In this document: one piece after another, positions 1 through 7,640 of the stretch
How positions within the stretch are numbered: position 1 is the first letter of the stretch
Layout: each line of letters opens with the position of its first letter
Source: an archaeon
GTDB taxonomy: Archaea > Thermoproteota > Nitrososphaeria > Conexivisphaerales > UBA164
Reading direction: 5' to 3'
DNA: 24,147 bases
Assembly: GCA_021798095.1 (NCBI GenBank)
Contig: JAJZYL010000002.1
Span: 1-24,147, forward strand
The notes under the pieces: model-generated
What the model was told of the DNA's origin: nothing
The model's database searches: none
What the model saw: the letters and a program-made list of their open reading frames with translations, nothing else
Translations under genes and position numbers: made by a program

Positions 1-348
1 CCAAAATTCAAAATCAGGATGGTTGGGGTTGGTGCTTTTCCTAACATGGAACACATAAACATAATATGGGTGGGTGGGGAAAGTGCTGAACTGATAGAAC
101 TGGCCCATATGATCAGGAAGCTTACGAAAGGAACTGGAGATCAGAGGGCGTTCATACCTCATCTGACTATAGCTAGGGTAAAGTGGGTAAGGGACAAGGA
201 AGAACTGATAAGAATTGTCCAGGAAATCGGGGGAATAGAACTAGGGACGGTAAGTGTTTCAGAATTTAACCTCAAACATAGTACGTTGGGCCCTGATCAT
301 CCAACTTATACCATCCTTAAGAGCTATATGTTAGGGGGGGCTTTATAA
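1..348 (+). CDS. thpR: RNA 2',3'-cyclic phosphodiesterase (ThpR/LigT-like), 5'-truncated
   Basis: C-terminal part of a LigT/2H-phosphoesterase protein. The frame is open from base 1 (PKFKIRMVGVGAFPN), so the N-terminus, including the first HxT motif, lies outside the window; the ATG at 19 is internal. Visible are the family's central strand with WVGG (about residue 24 of the visible part) and the second HxT motif in PHLTIARVK, whose His and Thr are catalytic. The family hydrolyses 2',3'-cyclic phosphate RNA ends and was first described as a 2'-5' RNA ligase. It ends 1 nt before the GTG start of the CCA enzyme, so the two are probably co-transcribed, which suits a role in tRNA end metabolism. 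Family assignment is firm; the in vivo substrate is inference. Confidence 0.85.
   Translation, partial: PKFKIRMVGVGAFPNMEHINIIWVGGESAELIELAHMIRKLTKGTGDQRAFIPHLTIARVKWVRDKEELIRIVQEIGGIELGTVSVSEFNLKHSTLGPDHPTYTILKSYMLGGAL
333..340 (+). promoter_or_regulatory. G-rich ribosome binding site for cca
   Basis: A run AGGGGGGG lies inside the 3' end of the upstream gene and ends 9 nt before GTG 350. The next in-frame ATG, at 359, would be 18 nt away, so the spacing favours the GTG start. The match to the archaeal anti-Shine-Dalgarno relies on G-U pairs and is imperfect. Confidence 0.4.
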
Positions 349-349
349 A

Positions 350-1705
350 GTGAACCATATGGCTACCATAATCGAGGGTATCAAGTCTAGGTTACAACCG
401 ACCGATGCCGAAAGGTCGGCCGTAGAGGCTGCGGCCAAGGAGATAGAAACAAGGCTAAAAAGGGCCGCCGTTCATTATGAACTCGGTGGTTCCTATGCGC
501 ACGGTACATGGCTCCCTGGTTCAGCAGACCTGGACTACTTTTTACTGTACAGTCCGGAAATGGGAGCTACAGCCATAGCACGCGCCGGGATGACGGACGC
601 TGAAACCGTATTAAAGGGTTACACTACAAGAAGGAGGTTCGCTGAACATCCATACCTGGAGGGATATGTAGGGGGTATAAGGGTCAATCTGGTTCCATGC
701 GCTGACGCCAAGCCTGGCAATTGGGTCACCAGCATGGACAGGAGCAGATACCACTCAGCATTTATGAAGGAACATCTTAATGAAAAGATGAAAGGTGAAG
801 TCAGGGTTACGAAGGCATTCCTGAAAGCTCGCGGGCTCTACGGCGCAGAGATAAGGACCGCGGGGTTCAGCGGGTATCTTACTGAGGTGCTCATAGTCAA
901 ATATGGGTCATTTCTCCAGCTCATCAGGGCTGCCACAGTATGGAAGAAAGGTGAAATGATAACGATCGACAGTCCCAGCTCTTCTGTTAAACAGCTCTTC
1001 CAAACAGCACCGCTTATAGTAATCGATCCGGTAGATCCTAGAAGAAACCTAGCGCAGGCCGTTAGGCCGGCCAACATAGGCAAGTTCGTACTGCTCTCCA
1101 GAAGTTTCATAAGGAAACCTCGGGCTTCCTACTTTAGGAAGGCGGCTATGGGTGGCGGCGCAGACGTTAATCTCATGTTTACTGATATGGTTTACCATAC
1201 GGCTCAGATAATCTTTCCCTCCTCACAAAAGGTCGAAGATATTAGATGGGGTGAATATAAGAAGAGCCTCAGCGCGATCACGGGCAGGCTGAAGGAAATG
1301 GGGTATCCGGTGATTAAGGCTATCATATCGGAGAAGGGTGAATGGACATCTTTTGCAATACTGCTACAGAATACCGATGATATAATAACGCTAAGAAAGG
1401 GGCCCAGTGCCTTTGATCCCAAAAATTCTTCCGCGTTCCTGCATGCAAACAGACGATTTGTATGGGTGAGCGATGACGGAAACGTCTATACTATGGCAAA
1501 GAGGGGACCCGTGGAAGCAATCATCAAACATATATTGAAAAGGCCCGTAGAGAATGGTATATCAAAGGGCATTGCCAATAGCACAAAGGCATCGGTAGTA
1601 ACTGTTGGCCTGCAAATCAATGAACTTAAGGGACCAAAGAAGACTACAGCAAAGCTAGCCATGGAGGAACTGGTGCTTACGGATGACGTGACCGACCTGA
1701 TCTAG
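350..1705 (+). CDS. cca: CCA tRNA nucleotidyltransferase (archaeal class I)
   Basis: Adds CCA to tRNA 3' ends using CTP and ATP. The 451-aa length and layout fit the archaeal class I enzyme. The nucleotidyltransferase signature GSYAHGTWLPGSADLDYF occupies residues 47-64 and supplies two metal-binding carboxylates, D60 and D62. Family-typical regions follow, including YGAE and GFSGYLTEVLIVKYGSF. Oddity: at the expected third catalytic Asp (VDxVPC in the family as I recall it) the sequence reads VNLVPC, giving N113. The start is GTG 350, supported by the upstream G-run; ATG 359 is the alternative. It follows the LigT-like gene by 1 nt and probably shares its transcript. The tRNA-Phe in this window lacks an encoded CCA and so would need this enzyme. 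The family call is secure; full activity is less sure because of N113. Confidence 0.93.
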   Translation: MNHMATIIEGIKSRLQPTDAERSAVEAAAKEIETRLKRAAVHYELGGSYAHGTWLPGSADLDYFLLYSPEMGATAIARAGMTDAETVLKGYTTRRRFAEHPYLEGYVGGIRVNLVPCADAKPGNWVTSMDRSRYHSAFMKEHLNEKMKGEVRVTKAFLKARGLYGAEIRTAGFSGYLTEVLIVKYGSFLQLIRAATVWKKGEMITIDSPSSSVKQLFQTAPLIVIDPVDPRRNLAQAVRPANIGKFVLLSRSFIRKPRASYFRKAAMGGGADVNLMFTDMVYHTAQIIFPSSQKVEDIRWGEYKKSLSAITGRLKEMGYPVIKAIISEKGEWTSFAILLQNTDDIITLRKGPSAFDPKNSSAFLHANRRFVWVSDDGNVYTMAKRGPVEAIIKHILKRPVENGISKGIANSTKASVVTVGLQINELKGPKKTTAKLAMEELVLTDDVTDLI

Positions 1706-1760
1706 TGAACCTACCCACGGCTAAGGCTTCGGAGTTTTACTGCTTCCCCCAAACCCCTAA
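1706..1760 (-). mobile_element. Possible IS200/IS605-type right-end remnant
   Basis: Read on the minus strand, the stretch ends in AAGCCTTAGCCGTGGGTAGG followed by TTCA, directly against the cca stop codon. The A/T-T-AGCCGTGGGTA-GTTCA style ending resembles right ends of IS200/IS605 (TnpB-carrying) elements, from memory of the family. The 11-mer AGCCGTGGGTA recurs on the minus strand at 9142-9152. No transposase or TnpB frame remains in the roughly 100 nt between here and the RNase Z promoter, so this would be a solo end. Confidence 0.3.
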
Positions 1761-1832
1761 TTTTATTTATAAGTGCCTGTAATACACAACAGACGACCCA
1801 CTCGATTTGCACAGGTCATATATCAGGCAGGG

Positions 1833-1840
1833 TTTAAATA
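1833..1840 (+). promoter_or_regulatory. TATA box of rnz, leaderless spacing
   Basis: TTTAAATA is centred about 26 nt upstream of ATG 1862. That is the usual archaeal TATA-to-TSS distance, so the transcript probably begins at the start codon. No Shine-Dalgarno sequence is present. Confidence 0.6.
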
Positions 1841-1861
1841 CAGCCGCAGAAGGTTCATACC

Positions 1862-2599
1862 ATGAAAGTTAACGTCCTTGGGAGCGGGGCTACGTCACCC
1901 TCTAGTAGAAGAGCGTGCGCTTCGTATTTGGTTGATGAAAAATATCTGTTCGATATAGGGCCAGGATCCTATATGAACCTAATGAAAGCCGGTCTTGACC
2001 AGAACATGATAAATGCGGTTTTCATATCCCATCTCCACGGGGACCATGTGTACGATCTGGGGGTATTTCTGTGGGGTATGGCTACCAGAGAAAGGAAGGA
2101 AAAACTTTTGGTCTATGGACCAAAGGGCATCGCCGCCCTGATTTCTCACGTCTTATCTGATGCTAATACCCCGGTTAGCTTCCTGAAGTTCGATATCGAG
2201 ACAGTCGAAGTATCCGCCGGAGATACAATACACGGGGGGTCTGTACAGACTGCAATGGGCGAACACGCAGCATATGACCTGATATACAGGATGGGTGATT
2301 TCTGTTATACAGGCGACACAAGGCCGGTACTGGCTACAGCGACCCTCGCAAAGGGATGCAAGATGCTTCTACATGAAAGCTCCTTCCCTGCTAGACTAGA
2401 GAAGGAAGCTCATACATACTGGCACAGCACATCTGTGGATGCCGCAAGGATTGCCGCCATGGCTGACGTTGAGAACTTGATATTAGTCCATATATCCCCT
2501 GTACAGGAAGTTAACGCTGCAGAAATGCTTGAAGAGGCTAAGGAAAACTTCCACGGTAGGGTCATGCTAGCCTCGGACCTTGCTGAGTTCCTATTCTAA
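1862..2599 (+). CDS. rnz: Ribonuclease Z-family metallo-beta-lactamase-fold hydrolase
   Basis: A zinc-dependent MBL-fold protein whose best fit is tRNase Z, the endonuclease that removes tRNA 3' trailers. The metal motif HLHGDH is at residues 57-62. GDTRP follows at 151-155 (bridging Asp), then LLHESSF at 169-175, which corresponds to the HEATF segment of RNase Z, then a WHST/SVDAARIA segment and a C-terminal metal His at 210 (LVHISP). At 245 aa it is shorter than the roughly 300-aa bacterial and archaeal enzymes, and there is little room for the flexible exosite arm, so a related MBL hydrolase cannot be excluded. It appears to be transcribed alone as a leaderless mRNA. Proximity to the CCA enzyme fits a tRNA 3'-end role. 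Confidence 0.75.
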   Translation: MKVNVLGSGATSPSSRRACASYLVDEKYLFDIGPGSYMNLMKAGLDQNMINAVFISHLHGDHVYDLGVFLWGMATRERKEKLLVYGPKGIAALISHVLSDANTPVSFLKFDIETVEVSAGDTIHGGSVQTAMGEHAAYDLIYRMGDFCYTGDTRPVLATATLAKGCKMLLHESSFPARLEKEAHTYWHSTSVDAARIAAMADVENLILVHISPVQEVNAAEMLEEAKENFHGRVMLASDLAEFLF

Positions 2600-2682
2600 A
2601 TGTAGCTTGCCTTACTTATGATGTTATAAGTGATAGCCATCGTACCAGTTGGGCCAATTCTTCTAGGTTCGATCCCGTCCAT
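2596..2682 (-). CDS. Possible 28-aa small protein with a strong Shine-Dalgarno
   Basis: ATG at 2682 opens a 28-codon frame (begins MDGIEPRRIGPTGTM) ending in TAG, which overlaps the RNase Z stop by 4 nt. It is preceded at 11-nt spacing by GGAGGTG, within GAGGAGGTGAAT, essentially a full match to the archaeal anti-SD and one of the best in the window. It lies about 110 nt downstream of the sirtuin stop on the same strand and could be read from that transcript. I recognise no family. The translated residues have no composition bias. The length is too short for coding statistics to decide, so the call rests on the SD alone. Confidence 0.3.
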   Translation of the reverse strand: MDGIEPRRIGPTGTMAITYNIISKASYI

Positions 2683-2790
2683 TTTTGGCAATTCACCTCC
2701 TCAATCCACATCATCTTTTCCAGATAGAGCCGATGTCAGGATTACAGGTATCCATAATTAAAAATCTTCATGAATATTGTCCTAACCGCT

Positions 2791-3528
2791 TCAAACCCTA
2801 TTTGCCATAAAGGCAACAAGTTCGCCCAGAACATCTTCTGCTGCGCCACCAATAACTAGATCAGCTATTTCATCAAACGGTGTCCTTTCCTCATTTACGA
2901 TTATCAAGCGACCGCCATGCTGTTTTACTAGATATGGTATTGAATTAGCCGGTGAGACGGTAAGAGATGAACCGACTACCAGGACACAGTCAGAACTGTT
3001 GGCCGCGGATATAGCTTTTGGCATCATTTTCACCTCTTCCCCGAAGAGCACGACGTCGGGCCTTATGACGCCCCCGCACGTACATAAAGGGGGGTTGGTC
3101 CCAGACCCGATCATCCTTAATACCTCCGAACTCGAATAAGGAGCACCACACTTGGAACAGTAACATCTTCTCATATTTCCATGCAGTTCTATCACGTTCC
3201 TAGACCCTGCCAACCCATGGAGGCCATCTATGTTTTGCGTTATAACAACCTTGATTATCCCTAAACGTTCAAGGTCGGCCAGAGCGAGGTGACCTAAATT
3301 TGGCGCAGCCGTAAAGATGCTGCCCATACGTGTAGAATAGAATTCCCAGAACCCGCGTGGGTCATCTGACAGATAATTTATTGATGCAAATTCTTCAGGG
3401 TAGGTCTTCCAGAGCCCCTTTGGGCCCCTAAAATCGGGGATTCCGGACGCTGTGCTTATGCCAGCACCAGTAAAGGCAATAGCCTTTGATGCCGATCTCA
3501 GGATTACTGCTGCGTTCTCTGCGCCCAT
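2791..3528 (-). CDS. Sir2-family NAD-dependent protein deacylase (sirtuin)
   Basis: Removes acyl groups from lysine, using NAD. All core motifs are present: GAGISTASGIPDFRG (residues 21-35) for NAD, TQNIDGLH (97-104), catalytic His116 in HGN, a zinc site built from C124, C127, C149 and C151, GSSLTVSPA, and a C-terminal NEE segment. At 245 aa it has the size of a minimal archaeal/bacterial sirtuin with no extensions. The first ATG directly precedes the NAD-binding strand, which supports the start. Archaeal sirtuins are known to deacetylate the chromatin protein Alba, but no such target is visible here. It is transcribed toward RNase Z (convergent), and a small candidate ORF with a good SD lies downstream. 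Confidence 0.95.
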   Translation of the reverse strand: MGAENAAVILRSASKAIAFTGAGISTASGIPDFRGPKGLWKTYPEEFASINYLSDDPRGFWEFYSTRMGSIFTAAPNLGHLALADLERLGIIKVVITQNIDGLHGLAGSRNVIELHGNMRRCYCSKCGAPYSSSEVLRMIGSGTNPPLCTCGGVIRPDVVLFGEEVKMMPKAISAANSSDCVLVVGSSLTVSPANSIPYLVKQHGGRLIIVNEERTPFDEIADLVIGGAAEDVLGELVAFMANRV

Positions 3529-3680
3529 AATAGCGGTCCACTAACATATATCGGGGAAGCCCTAATAAAGTTATCATGTTCTTTCTCATGAACCACAGGA
3601 CGACCGTCAGTTGTCCATAGCTAAGGGCCGCTTTGTTATGTTTTTGTAGTTATACAGGATTGCATCAACGCAGTTACAAA

Positions 3681-3690
3681 ATAATAAATA
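3681..3690 (+). promoter_or_regulatory. TATA-like element upstream of the TIM-barrel-like gene
   Basis: ATAATAAATA is centred about 45 nt before ATG 3731. Transcription would start near 3712 and leave a short leader containing GTGAGGA (3714-3720), a Shine-Dalgarno-like sequence 10 nt before the ATG. This gene therefore seems to be leadered, unlike many of its neighbours. Confidence 0.4.
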
Positions 3691-3730
3691 GGGGGATTAC
3701 ATAGGATGGAATAGTGAGGAATTATTACGA

Positions 3731-4447
3731 ATGGTCTATGGCTCTTCCCTTTTCAAAATAGAACGACCCTTGATGGTTGAACTAGCTACGAACGACCGTG
3801 ATCTGGCCCTAGCTTCTCAGGAGGGAGGCGCAGATGCCATAATTTTTTCTGTTTCAAATCAACATCCTTCACAGAATTCGACGCGGGAACTAGATCTTGA
3901 GGAAGAAAGCATTAGAAGGAGTCTTGAAGGGATTCACGTATCGAAGGGTGTCTCGCTAGGCAACAATAAAGCGATCACAAGGGACGAGTGGTCAAAGCTG
4001 GTCGAGCTGCAAATTGATTTCATAGTTGCTCACCCATCCTTAGTCCCTCCATTTATCATGGAGGATGATCGCCTAGATAAGTTTGTATATGCTCCATCAG
4101 GGCTGCCCATGGAGCTTTATATCACCATATCAAATATAAATGGGGTGAGCGGCCTGATCTTTCTGCCGCAATCACAGATAGATGGTTCAATCCCGTTTAA
4201 CCTCATAGATGTAATTTGGTTGAACGCCCTTACGAAGTCCATATCTAAACCCATACTGTTCAAGATAGCATATAATATAACCCCCGACGACCTGAACATA
4301 CTAAATCAATCAGGTTCTCACGGTTACGTACTGGACCCTTACATAGGCGGTTCCCTAGAGCCTGATATATATAATCAAACTGTAAAGGCGTTCAAGGATA
4401 AGCTCGTAGCGCTGAATAGCGGGAAGGGTTATCCGGGATTTAGTTAA
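3731..4447 (+). CDS. Uncharacterised protein, possibly TIM-barrel
   Basis: A 238-aa protein I cannot assign. Its start (VELATNDRDLALASQEGGAD then AIIF) has the beta-strand/helix/GADAI rhythm of phosphate-binding TIM barrels such as HisA/HisF or geranylgeranylglyceryl-phosphate-synthase-type enzymes. Later strands (FIVAHPS, ELYITIS, GLIFLPQ, PILFKIA, GYVLDP) recur at barrel-like spacing. The C-terminal GSHGYVLDPYIGGS sits where a phosphate-binding loop would be, but no diagnostic catalytic motif of a named family is visible. There are no membrane segments or signal peptide. Met at 3731 follows an SD-like GTGAGGA; an internal ATG at 3772 (MVELAT) is the alternative start. It is convergent with aspartokinase. 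Fold is inference, function unknown. Confidence 0.7.
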   Translation: MVYGSSLFKIERPLMVELATNDRDLALASQEGGADAIIFSVSNQHPSQNSTRELDLEEESIRRSLEGIHVSKGVSLGNNKAITRDEWSKLVELQIDFIVAHPSLVPPFIMEDDRLDKFVYAPSGLPMELYITISNINGVSGLIFLPQSQIDGSIPFNLIDVIWLNALTKSISKPILFKIAYNITPDDLNILNQSGSHGYVLDPYIGGSLEPDIYNQTVKAFKDKLVALNSGKGYPGFS

Positions 4448-4480
4448 GCTCATCAACTCCTGGTGTAAAATAATATATAA

Positions 4481-5863
4481 CTAGGTTCTGCCCATGAATT
4501 CCTCGTGAATAGCTTCAACGCTTTTCTGCAGATCTTTCTCCTGAATGGCTATGCTTATGTTCAATTCGCTCGAACCCTGAGCTATCATTACAATGTTTAT
4601 CTTACGGGCCCCTAACGAGTTAAACAGCCTTGCAGCCACGCCAGGTGTCCCTCTCATTCCGGACCCTATTATAGCGACTATGCAGACGTCCTTTATGGAA
4701 TCCATATCCATGATCTCCTTGCCCAGATATTCGAATTCAATTATCGATTTGCAGCTGTCCAAAGATCGTTGAGGGATGACAAAGCTCAGATTGGACTCGG
4801 ACATGCTCTGCGAAATCATCTTGATATTTATACCCTCATTGGCAAGCCTACCAAGAATCTTCGTAGCTATGTTTCCCCCTACAAGCGGCCCCTTGATAGT
4901 AACTATGGACATACCCCTTAGGACCGCTACCGCCTTGACTATATCTACTGAATAGCTCTTCTTCCCGCTTTCACTGATGAGCGTCCCCGCGCCTTCTGGC
5001 CTGAACGTATTTCTGACATATATTGGAATCTTGTGTTCCATTGCCGGTATAAGGCTCTTTGGATGAAATGCCTTGGCCCCAAATGCCGCCAGTTCCATGG
5101 CTTCATCATAGGTGAGCTCAGGAATGGTCCTAGATTTTATCAGCTTGGGATCTGCGGTCATCATTCCATCCACATCGCTCCATATTATTATTTTATCGGC
5201 GTCCACCGCGGCGCCCAAAATGGTAGCCGTATAATCGCTGCCCCCACGGCCGAACGTGGTGATGATGCCGTCCTTGGTTATGCCTGCAAAGCCTCCTACG
5301 ACCGGCGTTATTCCTTTCTCCAACATGGGGATCAGCCTTTCATGTACCGCCTGCTTAGTAGCGTTCATAAGCGGGTTAGCATCGCCAAACACCGCATCGG
5401 TTATTATGCCTGACTCTCCACCCGTTAGGCCGACGGCCTTTATACCTCTCCTGTTAAGTGTAGCCGCGGCAAGTTCCAATGAGTACCTTTCTCCGAAGCT
5501 CATTATATAATCAAGGATGCGCGGCGTTAAATCCCTTGTATAGCAAAGGCTATAGAGGATGTGCCCTAATTCGTCATCCACCTGCAAAAGCTTTGTTCTA
5601 ACGTCCGTGTCGACGTCTTTCATTGACAGTTTGGCTTCGTTCCTATGCCTTTCGGCGTTCCTATCTAGGAACTCCTGAACCGCTTTATTGTCACCCCTCT
5701 CTGCAACCTTTGCCACTTCTATAAGCTCATCCGTTACTCCTTTAATAGCCGAAACGACGATTATGGCCTTTTGTTCCTTGTAAAGCTTTAATATATCGAC
5801 GATCCGGTTATAGCCACCGTCCTTAACTGACGTGCCACCGAACTTCATTACGATCGTTTTCAT
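4481..5863 (-). CDS. lysC: Aspartokinase with C-terminal ACT domains
   Basis: Phosphorylates aspartate, the first step toward threonine, methionine and lysine (or homoserine alone). The amino-acid-kinase domain carries KFGGTSVKDGG at the N-terminus, GRGGSDYTATILG and WSDVDGMMTADP; FGAKAFHPKS precedes two tandem ACT domains covering roughly the last 150 residues, where allosteric amino acids bind. The 460-aa length is normal for a monofunctional enzyme. The frame is open to 5926, but I chose ATG 5863 (MKTIVMKFGG) because the family starts there and a TATA element at 5887-5895 sits about 28 nt upstream, giving a leaderless mRNA. It is divergent from the DUF998 gene. Which amino acid inhibits it cannot be read from the sequence. 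Confidence 0.95.
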   Translation of the reverse strand: MKTIVMKFGGTSVKDGGYNRIVDILKLYKEQKAIIVVSAIKGVTDELIEVAKVAERGDNKAVQEFLDRNAERHRNEAKLSMKDVDTDVRTKLLQVDDELGHILYSLCYTRDLTPRILDYIMSFGERYSLELAAATLNRRGIKAVGLTGGESGIITDAVFGDANPLMNATKQAVHERLIPMLEKGITPVVGGFAGITKDGIITTFGRGGSDYTATILGAAVDADKIIIWSDVDGMMTADPKLIKSRTIPELTYDEAMELAAFGAKAFHPKSLIPAMEHKIPIYVRNTFRPEGAGTLISESGKKSYSVDIVKAVAVLRGMSIVTIKGPLVGGNIATKILGRLANEGINIKMISQSMSESNLSFVIPQRSLDSCKSIIEFEYLGKEIMDMDSIKDVCIVAIIGSGMRGTPGVAARLFNSLGARKINIVMIAQGSSELNISIAIQEKDLQKSVEAIHEEFMGRT

Positions 5864-5886
5864 GAGTAACCTTGAATATACAACCT

Positions 5887-5895
5887 TAATAATAT
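5887..5895 (-). promoter_or_regulatory. TATA box of aspartokinase gene
   Basis: ATATTATTA on the minus strand is centred about 28 nt upstream of ATG 5863. It supports that start over the upstream in-frame one, whose coding extension would contain this promoter. Confidence 0.55.
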
Positions 5896-5926
5896 TACCT
5901 AATCGGATTGATGGGTCGTACACCAT

Positions 5927-5936
5927 GTTTATATTT
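5927..5936 (+). promoter_or_regulatory. TATA box of DUF998 gene
   Basis: GTTTATATTT is centred about 28 nt upstream of ATG 5960, implying a leaderless transcript. With the minus-strand TATA at 5887-5895 it forms a compact divergent promoter pair in under 100 bp. Confidence 0.55.
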
Positions 5937-5959
5937 CAATCCGTTGATGATGACTTCAT

Positions 5960-6523
5960 ATGTTCAAGCGGTCAAAGGTTGCAGGCGCACTGATATTTGT
6001 CGGAGCGTTCCAATTCCTGTTATCTATGATTGTCGCCGAATCTATCTATCCAGGTTATAGTATACAATGGAATTACATAAGTGACCTGGGGGTTGGCTCA
6101 ACTTCCTTGATATTTAACACATCAATAATTTTCTTGGGCATTTTCTTACTCCTTGCAGCATATCTCCTAGATAAGGCATGGGCTGGAAGATGGTTCACCT
6201 TTGCGCTGGTGATGACAGCCATAGGCGCGATCGGAGTCGGTGTTTTCAATGAAAGATCGCCTTTAAACCTACATGTCCTGTTCTCACTGATCACCTTTGC
6301 GTTTGGGGGCATATCGGCTATCATGTCGTCTCGCATAGTCAAGCCCCCGTTTTCGTTTATATCGGCCTTGGTTGGATCGTTGGGGCTAGTTGCGCTGGTA
6401 TTTTTTGCTATAAACTTCTATCCCTTGATAGGACCAGGAGGAATGGAAAGGATGATAGCGTATCCTATCCTAATCTGGGGGTTGGCGTTCGGTGGGTATC
6501 TGATGGCCGCAGATGGCGGCTAA
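5960..6523 (+). CDS. DUF998-family integral membrane protein
   Basis: A 187-aa polytopic membrane protein with about six predicted hydrophobic segments: residues 8-27, 49-70, 79-96, 104-122, 131-152 and 164-183. The conserved DUF998 features are present: a first helix followed by the segment YPGYSIQWNYISDLG (residues 30-44) and an NTSIIFLG second helix. The biochemical role of the family is unknown to me. There is no cleavable signal peptide; the first helix is probably a membrane anchor after a basic FKRSK start. It is transcribed divergently from aspartokinase from its own leaderless promoter. Family assignment rests on the ISDLG pattern and helix layout. Confidence 0.8.
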   Translation: MFKRSKVAGALIFVGAFQFLLSMIVAESIYPGYSIQWNYISDLGVGSTSLIFNTSIIFLGIFLLLAAYLLDKAWAGRWFTFALVMTAIGAIGVGVFNERSPLNLHVLFSLITFAFGGISAIMSSRIVKPPFSFISALVGSLGLVALVFFAINFYPLIGPGGMERMIAYPILIWGLAFGGYLMAADGG

Positions 6524-6531
6524 ATTTAGTT

Positions 6532-6777
6532 TTACCCCCTCCTCTTTAAATGAACGCTAATTTCGCCATTCTGTTCAATAAAATTTAGCATCTCTAACTT
6601 GCTTATACTGGCCAAGCTTTCGAAAACCGGCCTTTCGTATGGAAATCTTGATTTCATGAGCAGGAGGCTGGCCTCCTGTCCTGGCGTGCATTCAAAATAA
6701 AGTAACTTCATGGTGTTTCTTAAGTACGTCAATGGGTCATCACCGCAAGTTACATTTCTGAGATCCTCCACGATCAT
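6532..6777 (-). CDS. Small conserved-looking hypothetical protein
   Basis: A small soluble protein of 81 aa from ATG 6777 (MIVEDLRNVTCGDD); a GTG three codons earlier would add MRL. I prefer 6777 because a TATA-like CTTATTTTC (6801-6809 on this strand) is centred about 28 nt upstream, matching the leaderless pattern of neighbouring genes. Two Cys residues (in VTCGD and FECTPG) are widely spaced with no metal motif, and the C-terminus is basic (HLKRRG). I recognise no family. It is convergent with the DUF998 gene (8 nt apart) and upstream of the peroxiredoxin on the same strand. It could be spurious, but it fills an otherwise empty 250 bp. Confidence 0.5.
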   Translation of the reverse strand: MIVEDLRNVTCGDDPLTYLRNTMKLLYFECTPGQEASLLLMKSRFPYERPVFESLASISKLEMLNFIEQNGEISVHLKRRG

Positions 6778-6868
6778 TAAACGCACCCACTCATTGAACT
6801 GGAAAATAAGTCATAAGCTCCGCGATATTGAATTATTACAATCATATTAGTGCATATGTATCAGAAGC

Positions 6869-7480
6869 TCATTTGACGTACTTGAGGTACCAGGTTTGAG
6901 TGCCATCATGACCATCTCTTTTTTCGCTGTCCTCAACTGTAAGCGGAGCAGGTTCTATCCCCTCTTGGCCAGGCTGCCAGTTGGCCGGTGTCGCCAATTT
7001 GCGATCCCAGTTGAATTGAAAGGCCTTTATGACCCTCAATATTTCATCTATGTTCCTGCCAACCTCGGCGGGATAGTAAATCATCCACCTGACCATTTGA
7101 TTTGGATCGATAAGAAAGACACCCCTGACCGTATTCCCAGCCTTGACATCTATCAGGTTATATTCAGATGCAATGGCCTTGTCTACATCAGCTATTATAG
7201 GGAAGGGAATGTCGACCCCCAGATTTTTCTTGATGTCCCTTACCCAGGCTATATGGCTGTATATACTGTCTACACTTAACCCTAACAGTTCCACACCTAG
7301 CCTCCTGAATTCATCGTACCTCTTAGTAAAGGCCATAAATTCGGTCGTGCAAACAGGAGTGAAATCCCCCGGGTGAGAAAACAGGACCACCCATTTCCCT
7401 TTAAGGCTGGATAGGGTAACTGGTCCCTTTGTTGTACTAGCAACAAAATCAGGTGCCTTCTGTCCCAGTAATGCCGGCAT
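6869..7480 (-). CDS. Peroxiredoxin, 1-Cys (Prx6/AhpC-TSA family)
   Basis: Thiol peroxidase that reduces hydrogen peroxide and alkyl hydroperoxides in the cytosol. The peroxidatic cysteine is C44 in SHPGDFTPVCTTEF, with the supporting Thr41 and the family Arg in NTVRGVFLIDP. C44 is the only cysteine in the 203 residues, so it is a 1-Cys type and needs an external thiol or partner protein for reduction. The long C-terminal extension (NWQPGQEG, then WYLKYVK) is typical of archaeal Prx6-like enzymes that form decamers. It begins at ATG 7480 with A/T-rich TATA-like sequence 20-30 nt upstream, so probably leaderless. No reductase partner lies next to it. Confidence 0.95.
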   Translation of the reverse strand: MPALLGQKAPDFVASTTKGPVTLSSLKGKWVVLFSHPGDFTPVCTTEFMAFTKRYDEFRRLGVELLGLSVDSIYSHIAWVRDIKKNLGVDIPFPIIADVDKAIASEYNLIDVKAGNTVRGVFLIDPNQMVRWMIYYPAEVGRNIDEILRVIKAFQFNWDRKLATPANWQPGQEGIEPAPLTVEDSEKRDGHDGTQTWYLKYVK

Positions 7481-7610
7481 ATTAATTCGGTGTAATTTAT
7501 GAACTATTTTGTTTAAGCGTTGCTTGTAAATTTAAAAGAATCCAGCCCTTCACTCCTTGCAATTGAATCCAAACATTCAACCCGATATAATAACAAAAAT
7601 GTACAAATAA

Positions 7611-7617
7611 TTTAAAA
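7611..7617 (+). promoter_or_regulatory. TATA box of gdhA
   Basis: TTTAAAA is centred about 27 nt before ATG 7641 with no Shine-Dalgarno between, so a leaderless transcript is expected. Confidence 0.55.
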
Positions 7618-7640
7618 CCGCGGCCATCGGTAACAATAAC

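Noticed and set aside
838..1110. Antisense open frames inside cca, gdhA, moaA, the Mo subunit and his genes
   Set aside because: They shadow well-conserved genes in other frames, lack promoters or SDs, and have translations without family features.
2666..2677. T-loop-like GGTTCGATCCCG suggesting a tRNA or tRNA fragment
   Set aside because: Only 2 of 5 T-stem pairs form, and no acceptor, D or anticodon arm can be built on either side.
5864..5926. 21-residue N-terminal extension of aspartokinase
   Set aside because: It contains the TATA element at 5887-5895, and family members begin at MKTIVMKFGG.
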